A stretch of DNA of 32,815 nt from NCBI GenBank assembly GCA_017476785.1, contig JAFUZD010000138.1, positions 1 through 32,815 of the forward strand, given 5' to 3'. A model generated the notes under the pieces. It saw only the letters and a list, made by a program, of their open reading frames with translations. It had not been told where the DNA came from and searched no databases. Of the stretch, positions 14,468-23,088 are shown in pieces. Positions within the stretch are counted from its first letter, which is position 1. Each line of letters starts with the position of its first letter. This DNA is from Prevotella sp. Lineage in GTDB: Bacteria; Bacteroidota; Bacteroidia; Bacteroidales; Bacteroidaceae. The position numbers were made by a program, and so were the translations under genes.

Positions 14468-16100
14468 ATCTTCCCAACCACGATTCGGGGTTGAGCTTGG
14501 CGGTCTCCTTACGCAGCTGGAACTGAAGGATATCCTCGGGACCGACACGGCCGATGGCCTGACCGAGCTTCACTTTCTGACCACGGTGCACACTGACTGA
14601 AGCCAGATTGCAATAGACGGAGATATAGCTGCCGTGGCGCACCATCACCCCCATCGTACCACCGAAGCTGAACACACGGCTCACCTCACCGTCGAAGATA
14701 GAGCGCACCTGCGCCCCCGACTGTCCCTTAATGTTGATTCCCTTATTATCGAGCGTGACATTGGTCAGGCCCTCCACATTGTACTGACCGAAGTGACTGA
14801 CAATGCGATAGCTGCCGATGATGGGCATCGGAAGACGGCCACGATTGCTCTCGAAGTTACCACTGATGCGCAGGTCCTCCGTATTGACGGCCACATTGTC
14901 GGCCTCACTGGCCCGACGGGCACTGGCCACCTCCTGTGCGTGCTGGCGGGCATCGCTGGCCGCCTGCTGCTCCACCTGACGCCGAGCCTGCTCGGCCTGA
15001 CGGGCCTCTGCTTCGGCAGCGGCCCGTTGTTGTGAGGTCTTGGCTGAAGCGGCAGCAGCACGGGCCCGTTGCTCACGCGCCTTCGCATCGGCAATACGCT
15101 GTGCGCTGGCACGGGCCGCAGCCTCTGCTTCCGCCCGACGGCGGGCCAGCTCAGCCTTACGACGCTTGGCCTCGGCAGCTTGCGCCCTTCGACGCGCCTC
15201 AGCAGCAGCACGCGCTTTGGCGGCGGCCACCTCTTCGGCAATCATCCGGTCTATCTGTGCATTCAGTGCAGCGTCCTTCTGCTTCTGCTGGGCAATGATG
15301 CCCTGAATGGTGCGCTGCTCGCGCTGCAATGTAGTGACCACGTTCTGCTGCTCCACCTGCTTGCCTTCCAAGCTGCGACGCTCGCGCTCACCCTGCGCCA
15401 GCAGGCGGTCTTTCTCCTGCTTGGCGGCCAGCAGCTCGGTGTGCTTGGCCTTCACCAGTGCCACCTTTCCCTTCACTTCCTCGCCCTGTGCCCGCTGATA
15501 GGAGGCATACTCGCGCATAAAACGGAGGCGGCGATACATCTGTGAGAAGTTCTTCGCACTGAAGATGAAGAACAGCTGGTTGTGGAGCGAGCGATTACGG
15601 TGCATATAGCGCATCGACTTGACATACTTCTGCTTGCGGTCGGCCAGCTCTTGGTTGAGCACGGCCAGCTGACTGTTGAGCATCTCTATCTCTACGTCGA
15701 GCGACGAGATGTCGCGACGGATGGTGTCGATGACGCGACGCTTGCCCTCAATCTCGGTATTGAGCATCATCAGGCTCTGCAGACGCTGCCGCACGTCGCG
15801 CTCATTGGTGCGCAGACGACGCTCCTGCTCCTGAATCTTACGCTGCAACACGGCACGCTGGTTCTGCAGTCCCTTCACGGTCACAGGCTGCTGGGCTGCG
15901 CCCTTTCCTTTGGCCGCAGGCTTCTTGGGCTGCTGCGCCGCGGGTTTCTTGCCTTTGCTCTGAGCCGCCACAGGCTTCTTAGCCTGCGGCTTGGCAGCAG
16001 GCTGCGCCTTCGCTTTCGGCTTGGCAGCGTTTTTCTGCTGCGCATAGGGTGCCAGCGCAAAGGATGCGACGAACAGGAACAGTAGACCGAATCGTTTCAT
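14466..16100 (-). CDS. EnvC-like murein hydrolase activator (degenerate LytM domain)
   Basis: A 544-residue exported protein. It has a signal peptide (MKRFGLLFLFVASFALAPYA), a low-complexity K/A/P/Q region (about 22-72), a long coiled coil (about 75-270), a second Ala/Arg/Glu-rich coiled segment (about 285-400) and a C-terminal LytM/M23 domain (about 425-544). The zinc ligands of M23 peptidases are replaced: the HxxxD site reads NKGIN, YxHL reads YCNL, and HLHFE is ILQFQ. As in E. coli EnvC, this predicts an inactive domain that activates amidases at division sites rather than cutting peptidoglycan itself. It is the last gene of the dut operon. Confidence 0.9.
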   Translation of the reverse strand: MKRFGLLFLFVASFALAPYAQQKNAAKPKAKAQPAAKPQAKKPVAAQSKGKKPAAQQPKKPAAKGKGAAQQPVTVKGLQNQRAVLQRKIQEQERRLRTNERDVRQRLQSLMMLNTEIEGKRRVIDTIRRDISSLDVEIEMLNSQLAVLNQELADRKQKYVKSMRYMHRNRSLHNQLFFIFSAKNFSQMYRRLRFMREYASYQRAQGEEVKGKVALVKAKHTELLAAKQEKDRLLAQGERERRSLEGKQVEQQNVVTTLQREQRTIQGIIAQQKQKDAALNAQIDRMIAEEVAAAKARAAAEARRRAQAAEAKRRKAELARRRAEAEAAARASAQRIADAKAREQRARAAAASAKTSQQRAAAEAEARQAEQARRQVEQQAASDARQHAQEVASARRASEADNVAVNTEDLRISGNFESNRGRLPMPIIGSYRIVSHFGQYNVEGLTNVTLDNKGINIKGQSGAQVRSIFDGEVSRVFSFGGTMGVMVRHGSYISVYCNLASVSVHRGQKVKLGQAIGRVGPEDILQFQLRKETAKLNPESWLGR

Positions 16101-16106
16101 CAGCTA

Positions 16107-16955
16107 TCAGAGCGACATAAAACGGCGCAGAATCTCGTCGACCGTTACCTCGCGATACTTGTTTGACACTTGGGTGCGCGTTTCCCAGTCGCTCTCAGCA
16201 CCCATATAGTTCAGTACCATTCCCAGCTTCACCTCTTTCTCGGGAGCCGTGAAGGTGATGCCGTGGCGCATCGGGAAGAGCTGCTTGCCGTTGCGCTTGA
16301 AGTCTTCGTAGTCCCAGTTGAGCTGGGTAGTGCCGTGGAGCTTGTCCTTATAGACGATGTTGGCCATCCTGATCTGTGCAGCGTTCTTGGTGGCCAGCCA
16401 CTTGTAGTTCATCTTTCCGTTCTCGTAGGAGATGACGACATCGTCCTCACCCAGCGTAGCCTGATAGTCGCCCAGTGCCTCTTCGGTCATTCTGGCGCGT
16501 CCGGGCTGGAACAGCTCGTTCCAGAAGAGCGCCTGCAGCGTGTAGAAGTTGATGCCGCTGTTGCGCAGGAAGTCGAGCTGGCCATAGGTGGCTTTCAGGT
16601 ACTGCTTGTTGATGCGGTCCATAATGAGCACGTAGTCCTTCGTGAACTCCAGCCGACCGGCTTCCACAAATCCGAATGCCATCAGCTGCAGGCGGATGAC
16701 GTCGTCGCGCTTCATCCGCAGATTGCCCGTCAGCGTCAGCTGCTGGTTGCCCACCTCGACCGAGAACTTCACCTTCGACGTAATGAACTTAGCCGTCTGC
16801 ACGTTGTTGTTCACCTGCTGCAGGAAGTCCTGCTGCTGAACGGCATCGGCAGCCACGGGTCTGGGCTCTTCAACTACTTTTTTCTTTGAAAAACACGATC
16901 CCATAACAAACGGGATTGCCAATACGGCAACTTTCAAATAGCGTGACAGTTTCAT
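16107..16955 (-). CDS. DUF4292 family lipoprotein
   Basis: A 282-residue protein with a lipoprotein signal peptide; the lipobox is MGSC, with Cys21 as the lipidation site. The mature part matches the Bacteroidetes-specific DUF4292 family, with repeated beta-strand patterns such as QQLTLTGNLRMKRDDVIRLQ, VLIMDRINKQYLKATY and YKWLATKN. The general shape recalls LolA/LolB-type lipid carriers, but no function is assigned and this is only a fold-level impression. The start ATG overlaps the stop of the TPR gene and the EnvC-like gene begins 6 bp after its stop, so co-expression is very likely. Confidence 0.9.
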   Translation of the reverse strand: MKLSRYLKVAVLAIPFVMGSCFSKKKVVEEPRPVAADAVQQQDFLQQVNNNVQTAKFITSKVKFSVEVGNQQLTLTGNLRMKRDDVIRLQLMAFGFVEAGRLEFTKDYVLIMDRINKQYLKATYGQLDFLRNSGINFYTLQALFWNELFQPGRARMTEEALGDYQATLGEDDVVISYENGKMNYKWLATKNAAQIRMANIVYKDKLHGTTQLNWDYEDFKRNGKQLFPMRHGITFTAPEKEVKLGMVLNYMGAESDWETRTQVSNKYREVTVDEILRRFMSL

Positions 16956-18682
16956 TCTTTTATGTATTTTTTGAGTTTAATCTTACGGATGAGGATGCGG
17001 CGCCGCTCGCCTTTCACCTCCGACCCCTCCGACGACTTGGCCAGTGCCTGCTGCCAGTAGGCCACTGCCTCGGCCGTCAGCCCACAGCGGCTGTAGATGT
17101 CGCCGGCGTGTTCCAGCATTACGGCACTGCTGTCGGCGTCGTTCTGCAGTGTCTGGTCAATGTATATCTTAGCCTCGGCATAGCGTTTCTGCATAAAGAG
17201 AATCCACGCATAGGTGTCGAGGTAGGTAGCATTCTTGGGCTCGGCCTTTATCGTGCGGTACGACATCTGTTCTGCCCGGTCCAGCTGCTGCCCCATCTCG
17301 CTCAGATAGTAGGCGTAGTTGTTCAGGCAGCCTACGTGGTCGGGCTTAATCTGCAGGCAGGAGTCGTAGGCCGCAAAGGCAGCTGCGTTCTGTCCTTTCT
17401 GGTGCAGCAGGTCGCCCATTATCGAATAGAAGTCGCTCACGATTTCGGGGTCGCTGTCCTCGTCGATGACCCCGATGCCGTTCTGGAAGGCTCCCAGTGC
17501 TTCGTCGAGGTTGCCCTGCTGGTAATAGGCAATGCCCTGATAGTAATAAAAGGCCATTTCATCGGGATTATACTGGCGTGCGGCCTGACAGAGGTCGACG
17601 ATGCGTTGCAAGTCGCCGTCGCGCCACGCATACTCCACCAGCTGCAAGCGGGCACCGGCATAGTCGGGCTGCACCTCGATGATGCGCTCGAAGACGGTCC
17701 TTATGGTGTCGCGCGGCATCTCCTTCAGCGTCATATAGGCCGTGCAGAGCGACGCCACGTCGACGTCGAACGGCTGCTGGTCGAGTGCCAGCCGGAAGTA
17801 TTGCAACACGCGGGTCGAGTCGCCTCCCTGCTGCTCGTTCTCCGCAATAATCATCCGCATCAGCTTCACCCGGTCTTCCGACGACACGTTCTTGTTCGTC
17901 AGCACGTGCAGGGCCATCGAGTCTATCCGTGCCTCGTCGCCCCGGTCTTGGTAGTAGGCCATCAGTGCCAGCTGCGCATTGCGGTTGTTGGGTTCCTGCC
18001 GCAGGATGTCCTGATACACCTCGAGTGCCTCTTGCTCCTGCCCGTTTATCAGCATCATATTGCCATAAAGGGCGCGGTAGTTCAGGTCGGCAGGGAACTG
18101 GTCGGCCAGTTGTCGCATCTCTGCCACGGCCGCCTCGGGTTCCCCGTTCTTGGCATAATAGTTGGCTTTGGCATACGAGAGGCGTTCGCTCTTGCCGTTT
18201 ATCGCCTCCAAGCGTTCCAGCGTCCGGATGGCATTGGTGTAGTCGTGCTGCTGGTCAAACAGGTCGACCAGCATTCCCAGCACGTCCTCACGGCTGCGGT
18301 TGCGCTCGTACAGCGACTCCAGAGCCTCGATGGCCTCGGGCAGCTGCTGGTTGCGGATGTAGGCTTCGGCCAGCGTCTCCAGATAGGTAGAGTTGTCCGG
18401 AGCCAGCCGGGCAGCCCGGATGGAGTATTCCAGCGCGCGGTCTCTCTGCCGCAATGCCGAGTAATACTGCGCCAGATAGAAGTAGGCTTCGGGCTTCATC
18501 GAGTCTATTTCCACGCAGTGGTTCAGCAAGTCGAATGCCGCATCCTGATTACCGCTGAGCCGCTGGCAGATGGCCTCGAGGAAGAACGTGTCGTAGCGAC
18601 GGTCCCTGTCGGCATCCTGCGCGCAAAGCGTGATGCTCATCATCACGGCTGCCGCCATCCATATGTATCTCAGATTCTTCAC
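16952..18682 (-). CDS. Exported tetratricopeptide repeat protein
   Basis: A 576-residue protein with a cleavable signal peptide (KNLRYIWMAAAVMMSITLCA) followed almost wholly by TPR units. Clear examples are EAYFYLAQYYSALRQRDRAL, MAFYYYQGIAYYQQGNLDEA, GCLNNYAYYLSEMGQQLDRA and ATYLDTYAWILFMQKRYAEA. It is a likely periplasmic or membrane-associated scaffold. The start is GTG at 18682, preceded by GGAAGG at good spacing; the next ATG would remove the basic N-region of the signal peptide. It lies between dut (18-bp gap) and the DUF4292 lipoprotein gene (overlap). Confidence 0.9.
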   Translation of the reverse strand: MKNLRYIWMAAAVMMSITLCAQDADRDRRYDTFFLEAICQRLSGNQDAAFDLLNHCVEIDSMKPEAYFYLAQYYSALRQRDRALEYSIRAARLAPDNSTYLETLAEAYIRNQQLPEAIEALESLYERNRSREDVLGMLVDLFDQQHDYTNAIRTLERLEAINGKSERLSYAKANYYAKNGEPEAAVAEMRQLADQFPADLNYRALYGNMMLINGQEQEALEVYQDILRQEPNNRNAQLALMAYYQDRGDEARIDSMALHVLTNKNVSSEDRVKLMRMIIAENEQQGGDSTRVLQYFRLALDQQPFDVDVASLCTAYMTLKEMPRDTIRTVFERIIEVQPDYAGARLQLVEYAWRDGDLQRIVDLCQAARQYNPDEMAFYYYQGIAYYQQGNLDEALGAFQNGIGVIDEDSDPEIVSDFYSIMGDLLHQKGQNAAAFAAYDSCLQIKPDHVGCLNNYAYYLSEMGQQLDRAEQMSYRTIKAEPKNATYLDTYAWILFMQKRYAEAKIYIDQTLQNDADSSAVMLEHAGDIYSRCGLTAEAVAYWQQALAKSSEGSEVKGERRRILIRKIKLKKYIKE

Positions 18683-18700
18683 CCTGTATCCTTCCCTGCG

Positions 18701-19138
18701 CTATTTCACGCCCGTATGTCCGTATCCGCCTTCGCCACGCTCGGTCTCGTCGAGTGCCTCGACGACGGCAAACGTGCCCTGCTCGTGGCGTGCTATCACC
18801 ATCTGCGCAATGCGCTCGCCGTCGTTGACGACGAAATCCTCCTGCGAGAGATTGATGAGCAGCACCATTATCTCGCCCCGATAGTCGGCATCGACGGTGC
18901 CCGGCGAGTTCAGCACGGTGATTCCTTTCTTCAGTGCCAATCCGCTGCGCGGACGGATTTGCGCCTCATAGCCCTCGGGCAAGGCGATGTGCAGTCCTGT
19001 GCCTATCAGTCGGCGCTCCATCGGATGCAGCGTCACGGGCGCATCGATATTGGCACGCAAGTCCATCCCGGCACTCTGCTGCGTGGCATAGGCCGGAAGC
19101 GGCTGATGGCCGCGGTTGACGACGTTGATTTTAATCAT
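18701..19138 (-). CDS. dut: dUTP diphosphatase, trimeric type
   Basis: A 145-residue dUTPase that converts dUTP to dUMP and pyrophosphate, keeping uracil out of DNA and feeding dTMP synthesis. All five motifs are seen: [35 protein letters not shown] and the C-terminal P-loop-like [10 protein letters not shown] (Tyr-Gly-His where many have Phe-Gly-Ser). It is the first gene of a four-gene unit with three envelope proteins and is divergent from dgt, another dNTP-pool enzyme. Confidence 0.97.
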   Translation of the reverse strand: MIKINVVNRGHQPLPAYATQQSAGMDLRANIDAPVTLHPMERRLIGTGLHIALPEGYEAQIRPRSGLALKKGITVLNSPGTVDADYRGEIMVLLINLSQEDFVVNDGERIAQMVIARHEQGTFAVVEALDETERGEGGYGHTGVK

Positions 19139-19177
19139 ATCCGTTCTGTTCGTTTTACGCTTCTATTTAATAATGTG

Positions 19178-19185
19178 CAAAAATA
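19178..19185 (-). promoter_or_regulatory. Promoter -7 box of dut operon
   Basis: Minus-strand TATTTTTG lies 39 bp upstream of the dut ATG. No TTTG is present at 19-21 bp further upstream, so only the -7 box supports the call. Confidence 0.55.
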
Positions 19186-19249
19186 GTGATTTCTCCGCAA
19201 ATAGCCATCATTTTCGGCTGAAAATGTCGTATTTTATATAAAAAAGCAG

Positions 19250-19257
19250 TAATTTTG
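19250..19257 (+). promoter_or_regulatory. Promoter -7 box of dgt
   Basis: TAATTTTG ends 7 nt before ATG 19265 and 10 nt before ATG 19268. The transcript is expected to have almost no leader. The -33 box is not evident. Confidence 0.6.
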
Positions 19258-19264
19258 CAGCATT

Positions 19265-20605
19265 ATGATGGATTGGAGCAAACTCATTTCAAACAAACGG
19301 CTCGGACAGGAGTCGCGCCATACGGAGCGTCACGACGACCGCACGGAGTTCAAGCGCGACTACGACCGGCTGATCTTCTCAGCACCGTTTCGCCGCCTGC
19401 AGAACAAGACGCAGGTGTTCCCGCTGCCGGGCAGCGTCTTCGTGCACAACCGCCTGACCCACTCGCTCGAGGTGGCCAGCGTGGGAATGTCGCTGGGCAA
19501 CGACGTGGCGCAGCGGCTCATCGACAGCCGGCATCCCGAACTGAGGGGAACGATGTTCGAGCAAATCGGGCAGATTGTATCAACGGCGTGCCTCGCCCAC
19601 GACCTCGGCAACCCGCCGTTCGGCCACAGCGGCGAGAAGGCCATCCAGACGTTCTTCACCGAGGGGGCCGGCAGCGCGCTGAAAGAGCAGCTGGACTGGC
19701 GGTTCTGGTCGGACATCACGCGCTTCGACGGCAATGCCAATGCCTTCAGGCTGCTGACCCACCAGTTTAAGGGTCGCCGCCCGGGCGGGTTCGTGATGAC
19801 TTACGCCACGCTGGCCAGCATCGTGAAATACCCCTTCCCTTCCTTCTACGCCAGCAAGAACAAGTTCGGCTTCTTCTTCTCTGAGCAGGCGAGCTATGAG
19901 CGCATTGCCAACGAGCTGGGCATCCCCCAGCGCCCGCTGGCCAACGGCCACGAGCGATGGGCGCGCCACCCGCTGGTCTACTTGGTAGAGGCGGCCGACG
20001 ATATCTGCTACGAGATTATGGACTTGGAGGATGCCTTCAAGCTGAAAATATTCGCATACGAGGAGGTGGAGCGGATGATGCTGGCTTTCTTCGACGACGA
20101 GAACCAGCAGAAAATCCGCCGCCGCATTGCCGAGGAGCAGCTGGAGGACCCGAACGAGAAGGTGGTCTACCTGCGTGCCTGTGTCATCGGAAAGCTGGAG
20201 AACGAGTGCGTGGCAACGTTTGTCGAGAACGAAGAACAGATTCTGAGCGGCACGTTTGAGGGCAGCCTCATCGACCACATCGCCGAGACGCCGCGCAAGG
20301 CCTACCAAGACTGCGCCCGCCAATCGGTGCAGCGCATCTACCGCAGCAAGCCCGTGCTCGACGTGGAGCTGTCGGGTTACAAGATTATGGCCACGCTGAT
20401 GGAGCAGATGACCGAAGCCGTGATGCACCCCGAACGCTACTACTCACAGCAGCTCATCGGCCGTGTCAGCAGCCAGTACGACATCGACGCACCCGACTTG
20501 GAGACGCGCCTGATGGCTGTCATCGACTACATCTCGGGTATGACCGACGTCTATGCGCTCGACGTCTATCAGAAAATCAATGGTATCTCGCTGCCCATCG
20601 TATAG
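19265..20605 (+). CDS. dgt: Deoxyguanosinetriphosphate triphosphohydrolase (dGTPase, HD superfamily)
   Basis: A 446-residue HD-domain enzyme that cleaves dNTPs, typically dGTP, to deoxynucleoside and triphosphate. Conserved segments are DRLIFSAPFRRLQNKTQV, NRLTHSLEVA (first metal His), CLAHDLGNPPFGHSGEKAI (HD pair H112-D113) and the later YLVEAADDICYEIMDLEDA (third-Asp region). Two adjacent ATG codons (19265, 19268) are possible starts. It is divergent from dut, so two enzymes that shape the dNTP pool are back to back. Confidence 0.95.
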   Translation: MMDWSKLISNKRLGQESRHTERHDDRTEFKRDYDRLIFSAPFRRLQNKTQVFPLPGSVFVHNRLTHSLEVASVGMSLGNDVAQRLIDSRHPELRGTMFEQIGQIVSTACLAHDLGNPPFGHSGEKAIQTFFTEGAGSALKEQLDWRFWSDITRFDGNANAFRLLTHQFKGRRPGGFVMTYATLASIVKYPFPSFYASKNKFGFFFSEQASYERIANELGIPQRPLANGHERWARHPLVYLVEAADDICYEIMDLEDAFKLKIFAYEEVERMMLAFFDDENQQKIRRRIAEEQLEDPNEKVVYLRACVIGKLENECVATFVENEEQILSGTFEGSLIDHIAETPRKAYQDCARQSVQRIYRSKPVLDVELSGYKIMATLMEQMTEAVMHPERYYSQQLIGRVSSQYDIDAPDLETRLMAVIDYISGMTDVYALDVYQKINGISLPIV

Positions 20606-20633
20606 CGGCACCTGCCACCAACGCAGCACAGCA

Positions 20634-20690
20634 GGGGCAAAAGCCCCACATTGCGGGCAAAAAGACCGATGAAATGGGAGAAAATCAGCG
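20634..20690. repeat. Weak 20-21-bp periodic repeat between dgt and glsB
   Basis: GGGCAAAA at 20635, GGGCAAAAA at 20655 and GGGAGAAAA at 20676 recur at 20-21-bp steps in the gap between the convergent genes. A small hairpin GGGGC-AAAA-GCCCC (20634-20647) lies in it, without a T-run. I see no gene here. Confidence 0.4.
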
Positions 20691-21674
20691 CTCCTTATAG
20701 ATGACGCGATGCGCCCCGCTGGTAATTTTCAGTGCCTCGGGATGCTCGCGGATATAAGAGTCGATATGGCGCACGCGCTTCTGCTCCAGTATCTCGTCGA
20801 CAGCAATCAGGATGCCCGTCTCTTCCACTTCGCCGAAACCGTCGTTGATGGCCGTACCGAAGAGGCGCATCGTGGGCGAGAGTCCCATATAGGCATTGAC
20901 CAGCGGCGGGATGTTATAGCCCAGCCGACGAATCTCACGGTTCAGAATCTTATAGTCATCCTTAAAAGAATCCTCACAGAACAGACGAGCCAATTCGGCC
21001 TCGTCTGTTTCTATTTTCAGCGGTTTCATCGGGATTATCAGGTTGTCTTTATCGTCGAAGTGCTTCTTGAGGAAGTAGAGAATCATATCGCGTCCCTTAC
21101 GGATGTAAGAGGGATACATCGTCATCTTGCCGAAGAAATACTTCACATTAGGCTTGATGACCGTCAGTGCGCCCAGCCCGTCCCATAGGTTGTCCAGCGC
21201 AAAGAGGCTCTTGGCACCCATCCGCGAGCTCTGATAGGGCAGCGAGACAAACGAGCGTCCCAGCTCAATGGTCTGCGGGGCATAGTCGCGCAGGAACCGT
21301 TCGGAGAAATGGAACATATGACTGGTGGCCAAGCGCGGCTGCCCGTTGTCGTCCATCTCCCACTCCGAACCCAGCAGATAGCGATAGCCGCCGATGATCT
21401 CTTCCTCTTCGGGATTCCACACATTCAGCTGTTTGTAGCAGTTCTCGCCCGTATCGATCTCGTCGATATCCATCTCCTTACCCGTGCCGCCGCCAGCCTC
21501 ACGGAAGGCCACCTCGCGCAGTCGGCCGATCTCGCGCATCACGTTGGGTGCATTATGAGCCGTCACGATGTATATCTCGTTATGGCTCTTGTTGGTCATT
21601 CGCAACTGCCGCTCGGGAGTGAGTTCACGCTTGAGCAGGGCTTTGTCGACGGGAGGGATGATTGGTTGTTCCAT
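20685..21674 (-). CDS. glsB: GNAT-type N-acyltransferase for glycine (amino-acid) lipids
   Basis: A 329-residue protein of the OlsB/hemolysin-like GNAT acyltransferase group. Features are IYIVTAHNAPNVMREIGRLR and EVAFREAGGGTGKEMDIDEID near the N terminus, IIGGYRYLLG, and IELGRSFVSLPYQSSRMGAK. The Bacteroides glsB product transfers an acyl chain to the glycine amino group, the first step of glycine-lipid synthesis; this assignment rests on family resemblance and the adjacent glsA. The ATG at 21674 lies 24 bp after the glsA stop. The two genes form one unit. Confidence 0.82.
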   Translation of the reverse strand: MEQPIIPPVDKALLKRELTPERQLRMTNKSHNEIYIVTAHNAPNVMREIGRLREVAFREAGGGTGKEMDIDEIDTGENCYKQLNVWNPEEEEIIGGYRYLLGSEWEMDDNGQPRLATSHMFHFSERFLRDYAPQTIELGRSFVSLPYQSSRMGAKSLFALDNLWDGLGALTVIKPNVKYFFGKMTMYPSYIRKGRDMILYFLKKHFDDKDNLIIPMKPLKIETDEAELARLFCEDSFKDDYKILNREIRRLGYNIPPLVNAYMGLSPTMRLFGTAINDGFGEVEETGILIAVDEILEQKRVRHIDSYIREHPEALKITSGAHRVIYKER

Positions 21675-21698
21675 TTGCTTCGGTTTGAATAAGGAGAG

Positions 21699-22523
21699 TT
21701 ATAGGGCATACACTTGATTCTGCACAAATTGTGCCCATTCCATCGGTGTTTTCGACTTATCGAAGGTCTGCCACGGAATAGGTTTGCCAATCTTCACATC
21801 GAAGCTCTTGCCCACGTTTTTGTACATTTCATCGACGAGGAAGAGCATTGCCAGATTGAAGTTCAGGCACTTGTCCGAGAAGTTGGCCAGCCGATAGAAG
21901 AAATCGGAGTTCTGACCGCCGAAATGGATGGGGATGACGTCGCGCTGATAGTCCACGCTCTTGGTGATGAACGTCTTGGACCACGGGATGTCGCGGACGA
22001 CTCCGCCGTGGCGGCGCGAGCAGATACCGGCGGGAAACATCAGCATCTGGTTGTCGCTCTCGAAGCCCGCCTTCACCATTGCCGGGAACGAACGTCCCTG
22101 CCTGCCCGTCTTGTTGATGGGGATGCAGAGCGGTGCCAGCCCGGGCAGATTCATCAGCAGGTCGTTGACCAGATAGCGAAAGCGACCGCCGAAATGGCGA
22201 CCGATGACAGCCCCCAGTGCCACGCCGTCGACCCCGCCCAGCGGATGATTGGAGACGATGGTGTAGAGCCGGCCGTCGTCGGGTGCCGGCAGGTGTTCCC
22301 GCCCGCTGACACGGAGCGTCATCTTCAGATAGTCGACGCAGGCTTCGAGCCATTCCACGCCCGTCTTGTCGCGCGACTCCCAAAGGAATGCATTGACATC
22401 GTCCTGATGGGCAACGCGTTTGAGCCACGACACGGCAAAGCCGGGCACGAACTTGGCTTTCGCGCCCATCTTGCTGTTCAGAATATTTTCGATGTCGATA
22501 GTTTTCTCCGTAATTTGGTTCAT
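21699..22523 (-). CDS. glsA: O-acyltransferase for glycine lipids (PlsC/LPLAT family)
   Basis: A 274-residue lysophospholipid-acyltransferase-like protein. The catalytic block is SNHPLGGVDG (H93, D99), the NHPxGxxDG form of the LPLAT motif, followed by INKTGRQGRS and MFPAGICSR (the usual FPEGxxS position). Together with glsB it is expected to make di-acylated glycine or serinolipid membrane lipids, adding the second acyl chain. The frame is open to a TTG at 22532, but ATG 22523 follows a promoter box at 22553-22560 and fits the family. Confidence 0.82.
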   Translation of the reverse strand: MNQITEKTIDIENILNSKMGAKAKFVPGFAVSWLKRVAHQDDVNAFLWESRDKTGVEWLEACVDYLKMTLRVSGREHLPAPDDGRLYTIVSNHPLGGVDGVALGAVIGRHFGGRFRYLVNDLLMNLPGLAPLCIPINKTGRQGRSFPAMVKAGFESDNQMLMFPAGICSRRHGGVVRDIPWSKTFITKSVDYQRDVIPIHFGGQNSDFFYRLANFSDKCLNFNLAMLFLVDEMYKNVGKSFDVKIGKPIPWQTFDKSKTPMEWAQFVQNQVYAL

Positions 22524-22552
22524 AACTCGCAAGCGCTTCCACTAACAAGTTG

Positions 22553-22560
22553 CAAAAATA
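22553..22560 (-). promoter_or_regulatory. Promoter -7 box of glsA-glsB
   Basis: Minus-strand TATTTTTG, followed by CAAC as in other promoters of this window, lies 29 bp upstream of the glsA ATG. The -33 box is not clear. Confidence 0.6.
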
Positions 22561-22634
22561 ACGATTTTGTTCGAAATATTCTACGATTTTACTTAAAAAA
22601 TGTTCAAAAAGTGTATTTCTGTACTTCTTACACC

Positions 22635-23004
22635 GACCGCGGAGCGTTTCTCCGGAGACCGGGGAGCCTTTCTCCGAAGCCCGCGGAGCGATGCTACGGA
22701 GGCCGCGGAGCGACGCTCCCGAGGCTGCGGAACATTGCGGGCAAAGGCTGGGGCCGAAGCCATAGCAGCCAAAACGTCCCGAGAAACGGCCAAAACGACG
22801 GAATTGCCGAGGAGGCCGAAGCCCCCGAAAAGGCCGACAGCGCGGAGAGCAGCCAGCACGCCAATGAGCCCGGATGCCACCCCCATCGCCCGCAGATGCC
22901 CCACTCTTCACACGAAATCGCCCCACTCTTCACCCGGAAATACCCCATTTTCTACGCCAAAACGCCCCACTTTTCATACAAAAGTACAACCCACTGAATT
23001 TCAG
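22635..23004. repeat. Array with 22-bp periodicity upstream of mraZ
   Basis: The 605-bp gap between glsA and mraZ contains about 370 bp built on a 22-bp step. Units starting at 22635, 22657, 22679, 22701 and 22723 share GCGGAGCG-n3-CTCCGA, itself a small inverted repeat. Units at 22895, 22917, 22939 and 22961 share GCCCCACTCTTCAC, with CCCCA at exactly 22899, 22921, 22943 and 22965. The middle (22745-22872) is more diverged but has recurring CCAAAACG and GGCCGAAGCC at near-multiples of 21-22 bp. The frames that run through it are repeat artefacts. No gene is seen between 22524 and 23128. Confidence 0.85.
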
Positions 23005-23053
23005 GACGTTAAGATTCGAGTTTAAAGAAAAATAAAAATATTTCTTAAAATTT

Positions 23054-23083
23054 GTGGAGAAAGGTGGAGAATTGTGGGGAAAA
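23054..23083 (+). promoter_or_regulatory. MraZ operator, three direct 10-bp repeats
   Basis: GTGGAGAAAG, GTGGAGAATT and GTGGGGAAAA follow each other with an exact 10-bp step (GTGG at 23054, 23064, 23074). MraZ is known to bind TGG-type repeats one helical turn apart upstream of its own gene. The repeats cover the position of the -33 element, which fits repression by blocking RNA polymerase. Confidence 0.85.
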
Positions 23084-23088
23084 ATGAT

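Noticed and set aside
16916-19186. A 756-residue open frame on the plus strand
   Set aside because: It is antisense to the TPR protein and dut genes, which have clear family motifs, and shows no domain pattern of its own.
22635-23004. The repeat array as a CRISPR
   Set aside because: The units follow each other without unique spacers of constant length, differ from one another, and no cas gene is near.
22600-23025. Open frames across the mraZ-upstream gap as small genes
   Set aside because: They follow the 22-bp repeats, exist on both strands and in several frames, and have no ribosome site or promoter of their own.
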